Assembly: GCF_009680455.1 (NCBI RefSeq)
Contig: NZ_WKRD01000003.1
Coordinates: 278,492-342,491, forward strand
DNA: 64,000 nucleotides
Direction of reading: 5' to 3'
Source: Lachnospira eligens
Lineage (GTDB): Bacteria; Bacillota; Clostridia; Lachnospirales; Lachnospiraceae
Below, piece after piece: positions 1 to 8,001 of this stretch (the first letter of the stretch is position 1; each line of letters begins with the position of its first letter). Made by a program: the position numbers and the translations under genes. The notes beneath the pieces were generated by a model. That model saw nothing but the letters and a program-made list of their open reading frames with translations. It was not told the DNA's origin and ran no database searches.

Positions 1-1
1 T

Positions 2-769
2 AATGATATCCCAGGTATTTGTGGGATTGACACAAGAGCCCTTACTAAGATATTAAGAGAAAAGGGTACTATGAACGGTATGATTACAACTAATGAGAAT
101 TATAATCTTGATGAGGTACTTCCTAAGATTAAGGAGTACAGTGTTAAGGGCGTTGTAAGAAAGGTTACATGTTCAGAAAAGTATGTTCTTTCAGGAAAAG
201 GACCTAAGGTTGCTCTTATGGACTTTGGTGCAAAGAAGAATATTGCAAGATCACTTAATAACAGAGGCTGTGAAGTTACAGTATATCCTGCATATACTAA
301 GGCAGAAGAGATTCTTGAATCTAATCCTGATGGAATTATGTTATCTAACGGTCCTGGAGATCCTAAGGAATGTGTAGAGATAATTGAAGAGATTAAGAAG
401 CTGTATAACAGCAATGTACCAATATTTGCAATCTGTCTTGGACATCAGCTTATGGCACTTGCTACAGGAGCTGATACTCACAGACTTAAGTACGGACACA
501 GGGGTGCTAACCATCCTGTTAAGGATTTAAAGACTGGCAAATGTTATATATCATCACAGAACCATGGTTATGTTGTAGATGAAAGCACATTAGACAGTAA
601 GGTTGCAGTACCTGCATTTGAGAATGTTAATGATAAGACTAATGAGGGACTTGAATATGTTGGTAAGAATATATTCACAGTACAGTTCCATCCAGAAGCC
701 TGCGCAGGTCCACAGGATACAGCGTACCTGTTTGACAGATTTATGGATATGATGAAGAAGGAGGACTAA
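2..769 (+). CDS. carA: Carbamoyl phosphate synthase small subunit (partial, 5' end outside window)
   Basis: Glutamine amidotransferase subunit that passes ammonia to CarB for carbamoyl phosphate (arginine and pyrimidine synthesis). The reading frame is open from base 2, before the first ATG at 71, and the residues there (GICGIDTRALTKILREKG) are the conserved CarA N-domain, so the gene is cut by the window edge. The class I amidotransferase domain is complete: SNGPGDP, the nucleophile loop FAICLGHQ, and the catalytic His/Glu in QFHPEA near the end. The stop lies 4 bases before carB, and the carB ribosome binding site (AAGGAGG) sits inside the carA end, so the two are one operon. Confidence 0.97.
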   Translation, partial: NDIPGICGIDTRALTKILREKGTMNGMITTNENYNLDEVLPKIKEYSVKGVVRKVTCSEKYVLSGKGPKVALMDFGAKKNIARSLNNRGCEVTVYPAYTKAEEILESNPDGIMLSNGPGDPKECVEIIEEIKKLYNSNVPIFAICLGHQLMALATGADTHRLKYGHRGANHPVKDLKTGKCYISSQNHGYVVDESTLDSKVAVPAFENVNDKTNEGLEYVGKNIFTVQFHPEACAGPQDTAYLFDRFMDMMKKED

Positions 770-773
770 GAAC

Positions 774-3700
774 ATGCCAAAGATTGAGAGTATTAAGAAA
801 GTATTAGTTATAGGTTCTGGTCCAATCGTTATTGGTCAGGCAGCAGAATTTGACTATGCCGGAACACAGGCATGCCGTTCTCTTAAAGAGGAAGGAATTG
901 AGGTAGTACTGGTTAACTCGAACCCTGCTACTATCATGACAGATAAAGATATTGCTGATGAGGTATATATTGAGCCTCTTACAGTTGAAGCATTAAAGCA
1001 GATTATCTTAAAGGAAAAGCCAGACAGCATCTTACCTACACTTGGTGGACAGGCTGGACTTAACCTTGCAATGGAAATCGCAGAGACAGGCTTCCTTGAG
1101 GAGCATAATGTAAAGCTTATCGGTACAACTGCACTTACAATCAAGAAGGCAGAAGACCGCCTTATGTTCAAGGAAACTATGGAAAAGATTGGTGAGCCAT
1201 GTGCACCATCACTTGTTGTTAACAACGTTGAGGATGGCGAAGCATTTGCCGCTAAGATTGGTTATCCGGTAGTTCTGCGTCCAGCTTACACACTTGGTGG
1301 AAGCGGCGGTGGTATCGCTAACAATGTGCAGGAATTAAGAGAAATTCTTGAGAATGGATTAAGACTTTCAAGAGTTGGCGAAGTTTTAGTTGAGCGTTGT
1401 ATCGCCGGTTGGAAAGAAATTGAATACGAAGTAATGCGTGACAGCAACGGAACATGTATTACTATCTGTAACATGGAGAATATCGACCCAGTTGGTGTTC
1501 ATACAGGTGACAGTATTGTAGTAGCTCCTTCACAGACACTTTCTGATAAGGAATACCAGATGTTAAGAACATCTGCATTAAGAATTATTGATGAATTAGG
1601 CATTACAGGTGGATGTAATGTACAGTATGCACTTCATCCAGACAGCTTTGAGTACTGCGTAATTGAGGTTAACCCTCGTGTAAGCCGTTCATCAGCATTA
1701 GCTTCTAAGGCTACAGGTTATCCTATTGCTAAGGTTGCAGCTAAGATTGCACTTGGTTATACACTTGATGAGATTAAGAATGCAGTTACAGGAAAGACAT
1801 ATGCAAGTTTCGAGCCAGCACTAGATTACTGCGTAGTTAAGATTCCTAGACTTCCATTTGATAAGTTTATCTCAGCTAAGAGAACACTTACAACACAGAT
1901 GAAGGCTACAGGTGAGGTTATGAGTATTTCTGATAACTTCGAGGGTGGTCTTATGAAGGCTATACGTTCTCTTGAACAGCATGTTGACAGCCTTATGTCA
2001 TATGACTTTACAGGACTTACAGATGAAGAGCTTCTTGAAGAGCTTGCAATTGTAGATGATAGAAGAATCTGGAAGATAGCTGAAGGTTTAAGAAGACACA
2101 TTTCTGCAGCCAAGATGCATGATATTACTAAGATAGACTTATGGTTTATTGATAAGCTCCAGATTATTGTTGATATGGAGAATGCTCTTAAGAGAGGACC
2201 TCTTACAGAGAGCCTTTTAAGAGAAGCTAAGAGAATTGAATTCCCTGACAATGTTATCGGCGATTTAACAGGTCACACAGAAAGAGAAATCAAGGAATTA
2301 AGAGACAAGTATAATATACATGCAGCATTTAAGATGGTTGATACATGTGCTGCAGAGTTCGCAGCTACAACACCATACTATTATTCAGTATATGGCAGTG
2401 AGAACGAAGCTGTAGAGACTAAGGATAAGAAGAAGGTTCTTGTACTTGGTTCTGGTCCAATCAGAATCGGACAGGGTATCGAGTTCGACTTCTGTTCAGT
2501 TCATTGTACATGGGCATTCAAAAAAGAAGGTTTCGAGACAGTTATTATAAATAATAACCCAGAGACAGTTTCTACTGACTTTGATATTGCTGATAAGCTT
2601 TACTTTGAGCCACTTACAGCAGAAGATGTTGAATCAATCGTAGATTTTGAGAAACCGGATGGTGCAGTTGTACAGTTTGGTGGACAGACAGCTATCAAGC
2701 TTACAGAAGCACTTATGAAGATGGGGGTTCCTATTCTTGGAACTAAGGCAGAAGATGTTGATGCTGCTGAGGATAGAGAACTTTTCGATGAGATTCTTGA
2801 GCAGACACAGATTCCAAGAGCTAAGGGACAGACTGTATTCACAGTTGATGAAGCTCTTAAGGCAGCCAATGAGCTTGGATATCCTGTACTTGTAAGACCT
2901 TCATATGTACTTGGTGGACAGGGTATGCAGATTGCTGTATCTGATGAAGATGTAGTTGAATTCATGAATATCATCAACAGAATTAAGCAGGATCACCCAA
3001 TCCTTGTTGATAAGTACCTTATGGGTAAGGAAATCGAAGTTGATGCTGTATGCGATGGTCAGGATATTCTTATTCCTGGTATCATGGAGCATATTGAGAG
3101 AGCCGGTATCCATTCAGGAGACAGTATTTCAGTATATCCAGCTAAGTCTATATCACCTAAGATTGTAGATATGATTGAAGATTATACAGGAAGACTTGCA
3201 AGAGCACTTCATGTAAAGGGTATGATTAACATTCAGTTTATCGTATATAATGACCAGGTATATGTAATTGAGGTTAACCCTCGTTCAAGCCGTACAGTAC
3301 CATATATCAGTAAGGTTACAGGTATTCCTATTGTTAAGCTTGCAACACAGGTTATTATCGGTAAGACAATTAAGGAATTAGGATATGAGCCGGGACTTCA
3401 GAAGGCAGCAGATTACTATGCAATTAAGATGCCTGTATTCTCATTTGAGAAGATCAGAGGAGCTGACATCAGCCTCGGACCAGAGATGAAGTCTACAGGT
3501 GAGTGTCTTGGTATATCTAAGAGCTTTGATGAGGCACTTTATAAGGCGTTCGAGGGAGCTGGAATCAGACTTCCAAAGCATAAGCAGATTATCATGACTC
3601 TTGCAGATAAGGATAAGCAGGATGGTATTGATATTGCACAAAGATTCGAAGCATTAGGTTATAAGATATATGCTTCAAGAGGAACTGCAAAGGTTCTCAA

Positions 3701-3992
3701 GGAAAATGGAGTACATGCAATTCAGGTTAATAAGATTGGACAGGAAGCACCTACACTTCTTGACCTTATCTTAGAGCATAAGATTGACCTTGTAATTGAT
3801 ACACCAGAGAATGGAATTGAGAGAGCCAAGGATGGATTCCTTATCAGAAGATATGCTATCGAGACAGGAGTTCACTGCCTTACAAGTCTTGATACAGCCC
3901 ATGCACTTATATCAAGCCTTGAGCATGCATTCAATAATCAGGAATTATCTATAGTTGATATTGCCAAGATTGATAATCGTGGTAATAACTAA
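774..3992 (+). CDS. carB: Carbamoyl phosphate synthase large subunit
   Basis: Makes carbamoyl phosphate from bicarbonate, two ATP and ammonia from CarA. The length of 1072 aa is normal. The protein shows the expected internal duplication: GSGPIVIGQAAEFDYAG near residue 14 and GSGPIRIGQGIEFD near residue 559 begin the two synthetase halves, each with an ATP-grasp domain (LRPAYTLGGSGGG; VRPSYVLGGQGM) and an EVNPR(V/S)SRSS-type metal-binding strand. An oligomerisation region lies between them, and a C-terminal MGS-like allosteric domain starts near residue 935. The start is fixed by AAGGAGG at 758-764. A hairpin terminator follows the gene. Confidence 0.98.
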   Translation: MPKIESIKKVLVIGSGPIVIGQAAEFDYAGTQACRSLKEEGIEVVLVNSNPATIMTDKDIADEVYIEPLTVEALKQIILKEKPDSILPTLGGQAGLNLAMEIAETGFLEEHNVKLIGTTALTIKKAEDRLMFKETMEKIGEPCAPSLVVNNVEDGEAFAAKIGYPVVLRPAYTLGGSGGGIANNVQELREILENGLRLSRVGEVLVERCIAGWKEIEYEVMRDSNGTCITICNMENIDPVGVHTGDSIVVAPSQTLSDKEYQMLRTSALRIIDELGITGGCNVQYALHPDSFEYCVIEVNPRVSRSSALASKATGYPIAKVAAKIALGYTLDEIKNAVTGKTYASFEPALDYCVVKIPRLPFDKFISAKRTLTTQMKATGEVMSISDNFEGGLMKAIRSLEQHVDSLMSYDFTGLTDEELLEELAIVDDRRIWKIAEGLRRHISAAKMHDITKIDLWFIDKLQIIVDMENALKRGPLTESLLREAKRIEFPDNVIGDLTGHTEREIKELRDKYNIHAAFKMVDTCAAEFAATTPYYYSVYGSENEAVETKDKKKVLVLGSGPIRIGQGIEFDFCSVHCTWAFKKEGFETVIINNNPETVSTDFDIADKLYFEPLTAEDVESIVDFEKPDGAVVQFGGQTAIKLTEALMKMGVPILGTKAEDVDAAEDRELFDEILEQTQIPRAKGQTVFTVDEALKAANELGYPVLVRPSYVLGGQGMQIAVSDEDVVEFMNIINRIKQDHPILVDKYLMGKEIEVDAVCDGQDILIPGIMEHIERAGIHSGDSISVYPAKSISPKIVDMIEDYTGRLARALHVKGMINIQFIVYNDQVYVIEVNPRSSRTVPYISKVTGIPIVKLATQVIIGKTIKELGYEPGLQKAADYYAIKMPVFSFEKIRGADISLGPEMKSTGECLGISKSFDEALYKAFEGAGIRLPKHKQIIMTLADKDKQDGIDIAQRFEALGYKIYASRGTAKVLKENGVHAIQVNKIGQEAPTLLDLILEHKIDLVIDTPENGIERAKDGFLIRRYAIETGVHCLTSLDTAHALISSLEHAFNNQELSIVDIAKIDNRGNN

Positions 3993-4027
3993 TCTGATAA
4001 TAATTAAATAATGTAATGAAAATAAGG

Positions 4028-4063
4028 GGTATCATATCATTTTGATATGATATCTCTTTTTTT
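4028..4063 (+). terminator. Intrinsic terminator after carAB
   Basis: Eleven-base-pair stem, arms 4028-4038 and 4044-4054, with one G-T pair and loop ATTTT. It is followed by TCTTTTTTT and ends the carAB operon. Confidence 0.85.
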
Positions 4064-4176
4064 AAACTAATAATATAGCATGTTATTTGCATTAGTTGCA
4101 GAGTTATCTGTTATCACGCTCTTACTTTACAAAGATATTTCATCAACAGGATAAGTGAATCAAACGGGTGTATTTT

Positions 4177-4266
4177 AATAAAAACATAGGAAAAAGGTAT
4201 GGTGTTTTTATTGACAGATAAAAAGAGGATGATATAATTCTATCTGCTAAGTTAGCAGATGCTAAC
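4177..4266 (+). promoter_or_regulatory. feoA promoter with overlapping palindromic operator
   Basis: TTGACA (4211-4216), 16 bases, then TATAAT (4233-4238) is a near-consensus sigma-A promoter. Directly downstream are two overlapping palindromes: ATCTGCTAA-g-TTAGCAGAT (4242-4260) and GTTAGCA-ga-TGCTAAC (4251-4266). A third inverted repeat, AATAAAAACA/TGTTTTTATT (4177-4186 / 4203-4212), overlaps the -35 element. The half-site GCTAACCTA resembles DtxR/IdeR iron-box half-sites, although the spacing differs. The same GTTAG-N6-CTAAC pattern recurs before the siderophore operon at 27328-27343. I infer iron-dependent repression; the regulator is not in the window. Confidence 0.7.
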
Positions 4267-4298
4267 CTATTGACACATTAAACAGGAGATTTTTGATT

Positions 4299-4511
4299 AT
4301 GCCACTAAATCTTGCAGATAAAAACAAAATATATATAATTCAGAGAATTGTTGGAAATAAAGATATGGTACACAGGCTTCAAAGTCTTGGATTTGTTGTG
4401 GGTAGTAAGATAAGTGTACTATCTGAAATCAATGGAAATTATGTAGTAGTTATTAAGGATATTAAAATAGGGCTTGCTAAGGAGTATGTTAAGCGTATTA
4501 TAGTTGCCTGA
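4299..4511 (+). CDS. FeoA-domain small protein
   Basis: A 70-aa stand-alone FeoA (SH3-like) domain, pattern RIVGNKDMVHRLQSLGFVVGSKI... with a C-terminal IKIGLAKEYVKRIIV strand. FeoA proteins are cytoplasmic accessories of the FeoB ferrous iron transporter. There is no feoB next door; a FeoA-FeoB fusion lies far away at 38701. ATG at 4299 is preferred to TTG at 4293 because AGGAG (4284-4288) is 10 bases upstream of the ATG but only 4 from the TTG. The gene reads straight into a c-di-GMP cyclase gene 16 bases later, so an iron-linked role in signalling is possible but unproven. Confidence 0.75.
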   Translation: MPLNLADKNKIYIIQRIVGNKDMVHRLQSLGFVVGSKISVLSEINGNYVVVIKDIKIGLAKEYVKRIIVA

Positions 4512-4527
4512 TGTAAAGGAGAGAATT

Positions 4528-5229
4528 ATGTCTAATAGGAAATATATTAAAAGCTTACTCCTTGGAATGAGTGTCATGATGACTATATTGATAGCTATAC
4601 AGATATATATTACTGTTTATGTGCTAAAACATAACGAAATGCTTCCGAGGATTCTTTCGTGTACAGCACTGATTCTTGATATAATCATACTTGCTGTATT
4701 CTTTGTCAGTTCAAGGATAAACGCAGATGTTGACAGTATGGCTTATACAGATGTAACAGGGATTAATAACAAGCTGGCATACCAGAATCATATAAACAGA
4801 CTTAATAATGCAGATGATACTTTTTTAGTGGGAGTTATAATGCTTGATCTTAATAATCTGAAAAGAGTTAATGATACTCTTGGACACGAGATGGGGGACA
4901 GATATATTGAGAGCTTTTCAGCTATACTTGCAGGCATGCAGAATGAACGTATTAGTGCGTACCGTATAGGTGGTGATGAATTCTGCGTTATTCTGGAGAA
5001 GACAAATGCAGTAGAGATACACCAGATTCTGGATAGTCTTGAAAGAAAAATAAATGTTTACAATGAAAAAAACAATATTAAGATTTCATATGCCAAGGGA
5101 TGTGAAATAAGCACAAGAGAGCATTATTATCTTATGGAAGAGCTTACTAAGCGTGCAGACAGCCGCATGTACGAAAACAAGCGGTTAATGAAGGGAAAAA
5201 GATTGGATGGCAGAAGGTTAAACGTATGA
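4528..5229 (+). CDS. Membrane diguanylate cyclase (GGDEF)
   Basis: A 233-aa protein with two predicted N-terminal membrane helices (about residues 7-30 and 40-60) and one GGDEF domain. The catalytic signature is intact (RIGGDEF near residue 148), as are the upstream DLNNLKRVNDTLGH metal/GTP elements, so synthesis of cyclic di-GMP is expected. No RxxD inhibitory site is seen before the GGDEF loop, suggesting no product inhibition of the usual kind. ATG at 4528 is chosen because AAAGGAG lies about 7 bases upstream; a longer in-frame start at 4504 has no such site. The stop overlaps the next gene's start as ATGA. Confidence 0.9.
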   Translation: MSNRKYIKSLLLGMSVMMTILIAIQIYITVYVLKHNEMLPRILSCTALILDIIILAVFFVSSRINADVDSMAYTDVTGINNKLAYQNHINRLNNADDTFLVGVIMLDLNNLKRVNDTLGHEMGDRYIESFSAILAGMQNERISAYRIGGDEFCVILEKTNAVEIHQILDSLERKINVYNEKNNIKISYAKGCEISTREHYYLMEELTKRADSRMYENKRLMKGKRLDGRRLNV

Positions 5230-6578
5230 TAACAGGAATTGTAGTAGCATTATTATTAGCAGTAATAGTGTTTCAGTATATGATTATAAAAATAGACAAG
5301 GATAAAAGACATGAGGCCGGACATGATAAGCTTACTGGATTATGCAATCCCGAGCATCTTATGCAGAAAATGAAAGAACTGCCAGATAAGAAAAAGAACA
5401 GACTTATCATTTATTCAGATATAGCAGAATTCAAGCTTATTAATGAAATATTTGGAATAGAAAAAGGTAATGAAATATTGCTTAAGCAGGCAGATATAAT
5501 AAAAAAACATGCGGTAGATGGATATTTATACGGAAGAGTTGGTGAAGATCATTTCGTAGTGATTGCAGATGAAGCTACATTTAATGAAGAATATCTTTAT
5601 GAATGCAGGGAGACATTACAGAATGTGCTTTCTGATTCAGTATATAATGTCAGAGTCTGTTTTGGGATATACAGGACTGATAATATGAATGAATCATTAT
5701 CATTTATGTGTGACAAGGCTTCATTTGCAGTAGCCTCGATTAAGGATGATACACATAGCTTTATTGCTTATTATGATGACACAATGCTTGAAGCTGCTAT
5801 TAAATATAAGACAATAGTTGATGAATTTGATGATGCTATAAAAGCCGGTGAGTTCAAGATGTATCTTCAGCCACAGATTTCTGCAAAAACAAGGAGGCTT
5901 ACAGGTGCAGAAGCTTTAGTAAGAAGAATAAAGCCAGATGGAACGATTATTTCACCAATAGACTTTATACCTGTATATGAGAAGTCTGGGCTCATAAGCA
6001 GACTTGACAGATATATCTGGGAGCAGGCAGCGGCTAAGTTAGGAGAGTGGAAGAAAGCTGGTATCAATATGAGCATATCGGTAAATATATCTCCTAAGGA
6101 TTTTTATTATATTGATATATTTAACACATTTGCAGGTCTTATAAAGAAATATGATATAGAACCATCTAATCTAAAAATTGAAATCACAGAAACTACGATT
6201 ATGTCAGATGTACCTAATCTGATGGGAGAGCTGGAAGAACTAAGAAAAGCAGGATTCACACTTGAAATGGATGATTTTGGAAGCGGTTATTCATCGCTTA
6301 ATACATTAAAGGATATTAATGTTGATGTATTAAAGGTTGATATGGGCTTTATAAAAGAGACTAAGAATGTTAAGAAAAGCCGCATAATACTTGCTTCTGT
6401 GATAAAAATGGCAAAGGAGCTTAATCTTTTGATTATTACAGAGGGGGTTGAAACAGAAGAGCAGGTTGATAATCTGACAAAGCTGGGATGTGATGTATTT
6501 CAGGGGTATTATTTTTCTAAAGCTATTGATGTTAACGAGTTTGAAAAGAGATATCTATATAGGAAAAAAGCTGGGTGA
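5226..6578 (+). CDS. GGDEF-EAL c-di-GMP phosphodiesterase, membrane-anchored
   Basis: A 450-aa protein: one N-terminal membrane helix (about residues 2-20), a degenerate GGDEF domain (RVGEDHF in place of RxGGDEF) and a C-terminal EAL domain. The EAL domain keeps the catalytic set: GAEALVR (near residue 229), SVNIS, EITET, MDDFGSGYSSL, LKVDMGF, ITEGVET and QGYYFSK. It should therefore hydrolyse c-di-GMP, with the GGDEF half probably regulatory. It overlaps the upstream cyclase by 4 bases (ATGA), so the opposing enzymes are translationally coupled. No terminator was seen directly after it. Confidence 0.92.
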   Translation: MITGIVVALLLAVIVFQYMIIKIDKDKRHEAGHDKLTGLCNPEHLMQKMKELPDKKKNRLIIYSDIAEFKLINEIFGIEKGNEILLKQADIIKKHAVDGYLYGRVGEDHFVVIADEATFNEEYLYECRETLQNVLSDSVYNVRVCFGIYRTDNMNESLSFMCDKASFAVASIKDDTHSFIAYYDDTMLEAAIKYKTIVDEFDDAIKAGEFKMYLQPQISAKTRRLTGAEALVRRIKPDGTIISPIDFIPVYEKSGLISRLDRYIWEQAAAKLGEWKKAGINMSISVNISPKDFYYIDIFNTFAGLIKKYDIEPSNLKIEITETTIMSDVPNLMGELEELRKAGFTLEMDDFGSGYSSLNTLKDINVDVLKVDMGFIKETKNVKKSRIILASVIKMAKELNLLIITEGVETEEQVDNLTKLGCDVFQGYYFSKAIDVNEFEKRYLYRKKAG

Positions 6579-6667
6579 ATATAATTATAAAACATATATT
6601 ATTCTGGAATTACACAGATAAAGTAAAGTCATAACATAAAGAGAAAGACAGATAAAGCCAGATAGAT

Positions 6668-6967
6668 GTGAGGATGTGGGAGAAAATCCTGCGTCCTTTT
6701 TTGTCGCTTTACATCATTGGTGCAATCGGTGAAGCAAGTGAACCAAAGTGTATTAAAGCAGAATGTGACAACAAACAAGCATCTGGCAGCAGTTATTCGA
6801 CAAAGAGTCATTCTTCTAGCAATAAGAGCAATCCATATGCTTCTTATGATAGCGGATATGATTCTATCTATGATGATGGAGATTATGACTGGGACAGATA
6901 TCAGAAAGATAAGGACTATGCTGATGGTGTAGATGATGCGATGGAAGAGCTTGATGAGGACTGGTAA
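6668..6967 (+). pseudogene. Degenerate small Ser/Asp/Tyr-rich protein
   Basis: A 99-aa frame with a Cys pair (KCIKAECDNKQASGSSY), a Ser-rich linker and an acidic Tyr/Asp tail ending ADGVDDAMEELDEDW. From memory of similar Lachnospiraceae proteins, intact members carry a C-x4-C...YC-x2-H zinc-type motif; here the second half appears missing, as if a short internal deletion joined SSY to a Ser tract. No clear ribosome binding site precedes the ATG. It abuts another broken gene, so it is probably a relic. I do not know the function of intact members. Confidence 0.45.
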
Positions 6968-6969
6968 GT

Positions 6970-7305
6970 ATGGCAGGTAACTGGAAAGAACCGGAGTTTG
7001 ATTTTTCAGAGCGTTCAGATAGAGTGACATTAAAACTGGAAGTTGGATAGGTTGTTTATATTCCGGGTGCGGCAGATATTAGAAATGAAAATACAGACCA
7101 AGCGGAACTAAAGTCAATGTCGAAAGAAGAAAGAATATTAGAGTATATCAGACAGAATGGAAATATTTCAACGCAGAAGGTTATGGATTTGTGCAATTAC
7201 AAGTCTAGAACAGGTGCAAGAAATTTATTAGAGAAATTAATAAAATCCGGCAAGATTGAAAAAGTTGGAGAGAATACAAATACCATTTATACAATATTGG
7301 AATAG
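6970..7305 (+). pseudogene. C-terminal relic of an AAA_4/AlbA_2-type ATP-binding protein with winged helix
   Basis: Frame 1 runs from ATG 6970 to the stop at 7305 with one in-frame TAG at 7048-7050. Before the stop it reads WKEPEFDFSERSDRVTLKLEVG, similar to the strand near the C-terminus of AlbA_2/AAA_4 (Schlafen-like) proteins. After it comes a winged helix (EERILEYIRQNGNISTQKVMD then SRTGARNLLEKLIKSGKIEKVG). The N-terminal ATPase part is absent. The 62-aa segment from ATG 7117 could in principle still be made, but no good ribosome binding site precedes it. Confidence 0.5.
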
Positions 7306-7307
7306 AG

Positions 7308-7438
7308 ATAGTGGTCAGTGCTGGTCATTTTTATTTAAAAGTGACCAGTAGGTGGTCACTAATATATGATAAGTGACCAGTAGTGACCAGTAAATGACCA
7401 ATAGTATCCGATAAGTGTCCGATTAGTGACCACCTATC
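7308..7438 (+). repeat. Cluster of GTGACCAGTA direct and inverted repeats
   Basis: GTGACCAGTA occurs at 7341-7350, 7373-7382 and 7383-7392. Variants are ATGACCAATA (from 7394), GTGTCCGATTA (from 7415) and inverted TGGTCA copies near 7312, 7323 and 7353. Translated loosely, the unit gives SDQ/VTS-type residues, so it may be what remains of the repetitive tail of the upstream broken gene. Spacing is irregular, so it is not a CRISPR array. Confidence 0.6.
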
Positions 7439-7738
7439 GGACATTCGTAATCACTAGATTAAATAAAATGAATTTATGCAGACCGTCTGCACAAATTGGA
7501 TTAGGAGCATATATATGGATTTACAAAACATACAAGACCAATTAAATACTGAGTTTGCCAAGGACAGCACGAAGTATATCATGCGTCACAGATATAAGAG
7601 ATAAGAATGAATTTGAAGGTGAAATCGTGAAAACTCATAAATATTGGGCAGTGGGTGCATTAGCATGTATATTTCGGTCAAAGGTGCAGTTAAGAAAAGT
7701 GAAGAAGTAGAAAAAAATTAGAATATTTATGCAATTTG
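7439..7738 (+). other. Degenerate intergenic stretch with one weak short ORF
   Basis: About 300 bases without a convincing gene. A 29-codon frame at 7515-7604 (MDLQNIQDQLNTEF...) has AGGAG 7 bases upstream, but it ends quickly and the sequence after it (to about 7710) reads like more out-of-frame coding debris. I see no function and treat it as the tail of the decayed locus that starts at 6668. Confidence 0.35.
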
Positions 7739-7780
7739 GTAACATATGTTACGGAATATGGTTTGCCTAAATACTATAAT
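7739..7780 (+). promoter_or_regulatory. Rubredoxin promoter with Crp/Fnr-type palindrome at -41.5
   Basis: GTAACATATGTTAC (7739-7752) is a perfect 14-base palindrome. TATAAT at 7775-7780 gives a predicted start near 7787, which puts the palindrome centre (7745.5) at -41.5. That is the class II activator position for Crp/Fnr proteins. No good -35 hexamer is present, as expected for an activator-dependent promoter. A Crp/Fnr gene lies just downstream on the other strand. Confidence 0.65.
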
Positions 7781-7826
7781 ACATACATAAGATAAATAAA
7801 ACAGAATCTGAAAGGAGATTTTTATT

Positions 7827-7991
7827 ATGAAGAAATATGTATGTGGACCATGTGGTTATGTGTACGATCCAGAGGTAGGAAATCCAGATGGAGGAATTGC
7901 ACCTGGAACACCATTTGAAGATATTCCAGATGATTGGGTATGTCCAATCTGTGGATTGGGTAAAGATGTTTTTGAAGAACTAAGCGAATAA
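7827..7991 (+). CDS. Rubredoxin
   Basis: A 54-aa small cytoplasmic electron carrier with one Fe(Cys)4 site. The ligands are plain: C6-x2-C9 (VCGPCGY) and C39-x2-C42 (WVCPICG), with the family core YDP...GDP-like loop and DDWVCP. AAAGGAG at 7811-7817 supports ATG 7827. In anaerobes rubredoxin donates electrons to peroxide- or oxygen-reducing proteins, which fits the hemerythrin and peroxiredoxin genes nearby. It converges on the Crp/Fnr gene with a 10-base gap. Confidence 0.97.
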   Translation: MKKYVCGPCGYVYDPEVGNPDGGIAPGTPFEDIPDDWVCPICGLGKDVFEELSE

Positions 7992-8001
7992 GAAGACTAG
8001 T

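Noticed and set aside
6629..7030. A 133-residue minus-strand frame
   Set aside because: It overlaps the decayed plus-strand genes and shows only low-complexity Ile/Ser runs.
7308..7438. Possible CRISPR array
   Set aside because: Repeats are only about 10 bases, occur in both orientations and have irregular spacing, with no cas genes nearby.
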